Source: Fomes fomentarius
Lineage: Eukaryota > Basidiomycota > Agaricomycetes > Polyporales > Polyporaceae
DNA: 64,000 nt
Reading direction: 5' to 3'
NCBI GenBank assembly: GCA_022606135.1
Contig: JABYQN010000021.1
Span: forward strand, 40,605-104,604
This document shows positions 60,742 through 64,000 of the stretch, piece by piece. Numbering within the stretch: position 1 is the first letter of the stretch; each line of letters starts with the position of its first letter. The notes under the pieces were generated by a model. It did not search any database and was not told the origin of the DNA. It worked only from the letters and a program-made list of their open reading frames with translations. A program made the position numbers and the translations under genes.

Positions 60742-62648
60742 ATGGAGTCTTCGTTGAATGAGAGGTTGTCGAGACTGAGGTAATTGTAGACCATCGTCAC
60801 ACCCTAGAACCCACGTTGACCTTTCTCTGGACTGTGATGTAGCCGAGACCAGGTTAGTCCGCTCGCTGCAACTACGGAAACCCTGTATGCTTATCTGCAT
60901 TCAACCAGTTGCTCGTATATCACACCCGAGCACTAGACTTTGTCCAGGAAATATGTCACCGCATCAATGCCCTCCCATCCATCAATCGACTTCCCGTCGA
61001 ATTTCTCGTCGAGGTCATCAAGTACGCCACGCACTGCAAACGAACTTCGCTCCATGACACCATCCCACTCCGAAAAGTAGACATCTCTCCTCTTCTCACC
61101 CTCATCGCCATCACGCATGTCTGTCGCCGATGGAGAGATGTTGCCACTGGTACCCCGATGCTCTGGAATCGCTTCCGCTCCATACCGAACAATTCGCTGC
61201 TCGAGCTGTTCCTCGAACGATCCGGCAACGCACCGCTGACGGTCGGGGTCGTCGTGAAGAACAAAGGGAGGAAGGTGGTCCAGGGCGTGCTGGAGGCCTG
61301 CAGGCCCCGGCTCCAGACTCTCCACATTTTTGACACGCGGTCTTCATATACTCGGCATCCTCCGCTGCATCAGCGTCCTCTGCAGCTTCGCCTAGTCGAA
61401 CTGCTGTGCTGCACCATCATGTCCAAGTCCGAGCGTCGTGACAGGGATGCTTGGCCGTCGAACCCGTCGAACCCGTCGATGCCTGTTCTCTTCGGTGACA
61501 CGGTCTCAACGCTACGAGCATTGGCTATCGTGCCCGTCGCGTGGCTACCAGGCAATCACTTCTCGCATCTCACCCATCTCTATCTTTCTTTCTCCATGCA
61601 CTACGGTACCAGCCTCGTGGATCAGCTTCGTCGACTGCTCACGCTGCTGTCAAGGACACCGGGGCTGTCATACTTGCAGCTCAGAGACGTTGGCCAGGTA
61701 CGAGCGCCTTTCAGTTCCGACCCCACGTTCTCGCAGTCCTCTGAACCCAAACGCGTCGCGCTGTCACACTTGCGTTCTCTTATAATCGCGGAGAGTGGCT
61801 ATCGGATAACGCTCTCCTTCCTCGACTGTTTGGACTTACCCGGAAGCGTCCTTGTGCATCTCAGTGGTATGGACATCAAGCAGGGTTCCCCGTCGATTCG
61901 TATCCCTATTATCCCTCCCCTGATCCTCTCGCACTTGGAGATTTTCGTAGTCAAACTATCTCTGCATCTAGTAGCTGGTCCTTCAGACGTGTACAACTCA
62001 TCACGTCCCTTCCGCGCCGGGTTCTGGATGCAAGCGAAGATATACCAGGAAGGACAGGACCAGTGGGAACCATGGCCCCTCTCCCTACACAATGTGCTCC
62101 GTCCATCCTCCATCCGCACGCTGCATGTCTGCTTCCGGGACCCAGAGCAGTTTGCGGACATCCTCCCGCACATGTCACACCTCGTCGAGCTGGGCGTCCT
62201 CTTCTCCGATTCGAGCGTCGCCGTCTGGGAGCCTTGCATCAACCGCTTGTGTGCAGTTCTTAGGCGTAGGGAGAAAATATGCTGTCCTCGGCTGCGTGTC
62301 TTCTGCCTCGAGACACACGTCAACCCAGAGACCATGCCATGCTACTCCAAGATCACGAAAATGGCTGCTATGCGCATGCGTCGGGGTCATCCCTTCCAGC
62401 GCATTGCTATCCGCGCTGTGCGTCTGTGGGGGGGCCAGCGGGGAGTCGCTGCACTGTTCTATGGGGTGTTCTCGCGTCTGGGAGAGTATGTTGAAACCGT
62501 AGAGTACCGTGGAGCTGGAGACGAATCGCTCTGTCCGTTTAGCATGCATAGGAGATGGGAGGCTGCAGATGCGGATGCGAGTAAGTATTGGGATGTGGAG
62601 CCGTCGGAACGACTTGAACAGCAGTTCTCCCTCCCTACAGGTATTTGA
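60742..62648 (+). CDS. F-box protein, last gene before the telomere
   Basis: Three exons, 60742..60779 (38 nt), 60843..60852 (10 nt) and 60909..62648, give 595 aa. The start reads MESSLNERLSRLSRDQLLVY, then a helix HTRALDFVQEICHRINALPS and an F-box: INRLPVEFLVEVIKYATHC, LIAITHVCRRWRDVATGTPM, LWNRF. Leucine-rich stretches follow (LRALAIVPVAWLPGNHFSHL, THLYLSFSM, SSIRTLHVCFRD, MSHLVELGVLF). The N-terminal helix plus F-box is a very common agaricomycete family, expected to be SCF receptors. Both small introns (63 and 56 bp) have GT-AG ends. If the micro-exon is not used, an ATG at 60952 could still give an F-box protein. No lesion seen, although it is only 1.2 kb from the telomere repeat. Confidence 0.8.
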
Positions 62649-62866
62649 GTCTCTGTCAGCGATCTCCTTGTGTTCTTCTTGGCAATGTAGCCTTGCTCTT
62701 TGTTTCGTTCCTTGTATTCTATATGATACCTTGGTCTCGGAGCACTTCTCTTCCGTTTTCTGTTGACATTTGCTGCAGAGGCAAGCAGTCTGATTTGAAT
62801 GGGATTGTCATATCCGACTCGACTCCTGAATCTAGTGTTGTAAAGTCCCATCAAGTCCAGTTACTC

Positions 62867-62882
62867 AGGGTTAGGGTTAGGG
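62867..62882 (+). repeat. Interstitial telomere repeat
   Basis: AGGGTTAGGGTTAGGG, in the same orientation as the terminal telomere, lies 984 bp inside it. The sequence changes at once to GC-rich DNA holding a ribozyme motif. It looks like the scar of a former chromosome end. Confidence 0.85.
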
Positions 62883-62947
62883 TGGGCGGAGCGAGCGAGA
62901 CCGAGCGAAGCGAGGTCGAGTGAGCGACGCTTGTGGTGGGCGTTGCG

Positions 62948-63023
62948 AAACAGAACAACGGGTGTTGGGAAAATCCCAGCACCAACCCGTTTCGGCTTAT
63001 ATACGCCTCATCAGGTTCTGCTT
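62948..63023 (-). ncRNA. Hammerhead ribozyme, type I
   Basis: Read on the minus strand: helix I 5' arm AAGCAGAAC, core CTGATGA, stem II GGC with loop GTATATAA and GCC, core GAAA, helix III CGGG, an internal hairpin TGGGA-TTT-TCCCA, then CCCG, the cleavage-site TT, and helix I 3' arm GTTCTGTTT. Every invariant base of the hammerhead core is present. Helix I has nine pairs including one G-U, helix II three, helix III four plus the A15.1-U16.1 pair. The predicted cut is after the U complementary to 62957. With helix I open it is a type I ribozyme. The site triplet GUU is allowed by the NUH rule but is not the fastest. Confidence 0.85.
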
Positions 63024-63343
63024 AGTAATAATTACCGTTTTGGGACTTCAACGTCGATGTGGCGTGCTATCTAGGCGCGCGGGTGACGTCGTTACGTCTC
63101 GTGACTGCTTACTTGGCGGAGCCGGCCCGGGCATGACAAGCGCCGGGCGGAGGTCGGAACGAAGTGTGGCGCCGCCTCGGCGCTACGCATTGTTCCGATG
63201 CTTACATAAGGCGCTAGACCCTGGTCCAGACTCTCGTCACGTGATGGGTCTGGGCTTTGGATGCGTGCGCACGAGGTCACGTGTCTTAAACTTAGCCGCC
63301 GAACACCTAACAGTATGAAGCCGGCATTATGCCCCATAATGCT

Positions 63344-63690
63344 GGCCCTCACCTGGTCCTCAGGTGGCCTTTTCCATTTTGTGACTGAACCGTCAACTGT
63401 GGCACTGAGGGCCAGTGGGGACTTGTTTAGAGGTCATCAAGGGCTTTCTGACGATATAGGTTATGTGGCTGTGCGGTGCGATTCCACCAAGATAGCCTGG
63501 CCCTCAGCTGGTCCTCAGCTGGCCTTTTCCATTTTGTGACTGAACCATTAACTGTGGCACTGAGGGCAAGGGGAGACTTTTATAGAGGGAATCAAGAGCT
63601 TTCCAACGGTATAGGTTATGTGGCTGTACAGTATGATTCCGCTGAGTTATGTTTGCCCTCACCTTGCCCTCACCTTGCCTTTTCTAATTT
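63344..63690. repeat. Tandem repeat, 155-bp unit, two and a part copies
   Basis: Units start at 63344, 63499 and 63654 (the last partial). Each opens with a doubled CCCTCA(C/G)CTGGTCCTCAG-like motif, then CTTTTCCATTTTGTGACTGA, and holds ATAGGTTATGTGGCTGT. The second unit has several substitutions against the first, so the array is not young. It lies between the ribozyme and the telomere. Confidence 0.85.
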
Positions 63691-63713
63691 CGGAGCACTT
63701 AAAAGCGGGAAAG

Positions 63714-63748
63714 GGCGCTAAATATGGCAGGCTGCCAGATTTGGCGCT
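63714..63748. repeat. Imperfect palindrome near the telomere
   Basis: Arms 63714-63730 and 63732-63748 match at 14 of 17 positions with a one-base centre (GGCGCTAAATATGGCAG against CTGCCAGATTTGGCGCT). It is placed between the tandem repeats and the telomere. Confidence 0.6.
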
Positions 63749-63866
63749 GAAAAAGGGAAAAAAGCGCCCAAAAGGTCGGGTCACGTAAATTTTGACTTTT
63801 GTGGTTTTTGTAGCCATGGTCAGTACGATTCTAATGGTGGTAGTAAGAAGGAATAGTGATGATTAG

Positions 63867-64000
63867 TTAGGGTTAGGGTTAGGGTTAGGGTTAGGGTTAG
63901 GGTTAGGGTTAGGGTTAGGGTTAGGGTTAGGGTTAGGGTTAGGGTTAGGGTTAGGGTTAGGGTTAGGGTTAGGGTTAGGGTTAGGGTTAGGGTTAGGGTT
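63867..64000 (+). repeat. Telomere, (TTAGGG)n
   Basis: 134 bp of perfect TTAGGG, about 22 units, running off the right edge. The G-rich strand points outward, so this is a right chromosome end. The window ends inside the repeat, so its full length is unknown. Confidence 0.99.

Larger units (their letters stand above)
62883..63866 (-). mobile_element. Probable 5'-truncated telomeric Penelope-like element
   Basis: Bounded on the left by interstitial TTAGGG units and on the right by the telomere, with a hammerhead ribozyme on the minus strand about 65 bp from the left edge. If RNA is reverse-transcribed onto a chromosome end, its 3' end joins the G-rich strand; the element's sense strand here must then be minus, as the ribozyme is. 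Endonuclease-lacking Penelope-like elements (including the Coprina group in basidiomycetes) are known to sit at telomeres with telomere repeats at the junction, and Penelope-like elements carry hammerhead motifs in their terminal repeats. No reverse transcriptase is present, so only the terminal region survives. The assignment is inference from structure. Confidence 0.55.

Noticed and set aside
63092..63352. Minus-strand frame as a possible reverse transcriptase remnant
   Set aside because: No reverse transcriptase motif (such as the YxDD box) or family likeness is visible.
1..64000. CRISPR arrays, bacterial operons, plasmid or phage features
   Set aside because: The DNA is eukaryotic (spliceosomal introns, TTAGGG telomere); no direct-repeat/spacer array is present.

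Overview
The window is the end of a chromosome of a filamentous basidiomycete, most likely an agaricomycete. The right edge is 134 bp of perfect TTAGGG telomere repeat. The genes have many short GT-AG introns (about 50-75 bp). The gene families are typical of mushrooms: FunK1 fungal kinase, DUF6533 membrane protein, GMC alcohol oxidase, basidiomycete P450, F-box/leucine-rich proteins and MLKL-like four-helix-bundle proteins. Exon joins below were worked out by hand from splice sites, reading phase and family likeness.

Left part (1-16.5 kb): a HotDog thioesterase-like gene (+), an F-box protein (-), a small secreted protein (+), a decayed cytochrome P450 (+), a LENG1/CIR_N-type nuclear protein with long Gly, Ser and Pro runs (-), and a cyclophilin (-), then about 3.8 kb with no supported gene.

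Middle (16.5-31 kb): an MLKL-like gene (four-helix bundle plus pseudokinase), then three more HotDog thioesterase paralogues on the minus strand. Among them lie a broken myosin regulatory light chain, a DUF6533 membrane protein and an MFS exporter. All four thioesterases have the same exon plan (internal exons of 58, 102 and 70 bp in the same phases), so they arose by duplication and then diverged.

Right-middle (31-49 kb): a FunK1 kinase sharing a very short intergenic start region with a divergent unknown gene, two poorly defined coding regions, an intact secreted aryl-alcohol-oxidase-like GMC enzyme, an F-box protein and a bHLH regulator.

Subtelomere (49-64 kb): a segmental duplication (about 49.5-53.5 kb and 59.3-60.5 kb), a COG8 fragment with an in-frame stop, and an intact F-box gene with a 10-nt micro-exon. 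The last 1.1 kb holds a short internal TTAGGG tract, a complete hammerhead ribozyme motif on the minus strand, 155-bp tandem repeats and the telomere. That order is what a 5'-truncated, telomere-attached Penelope-like retroelement should leave, and is the most interesting signal in the window.
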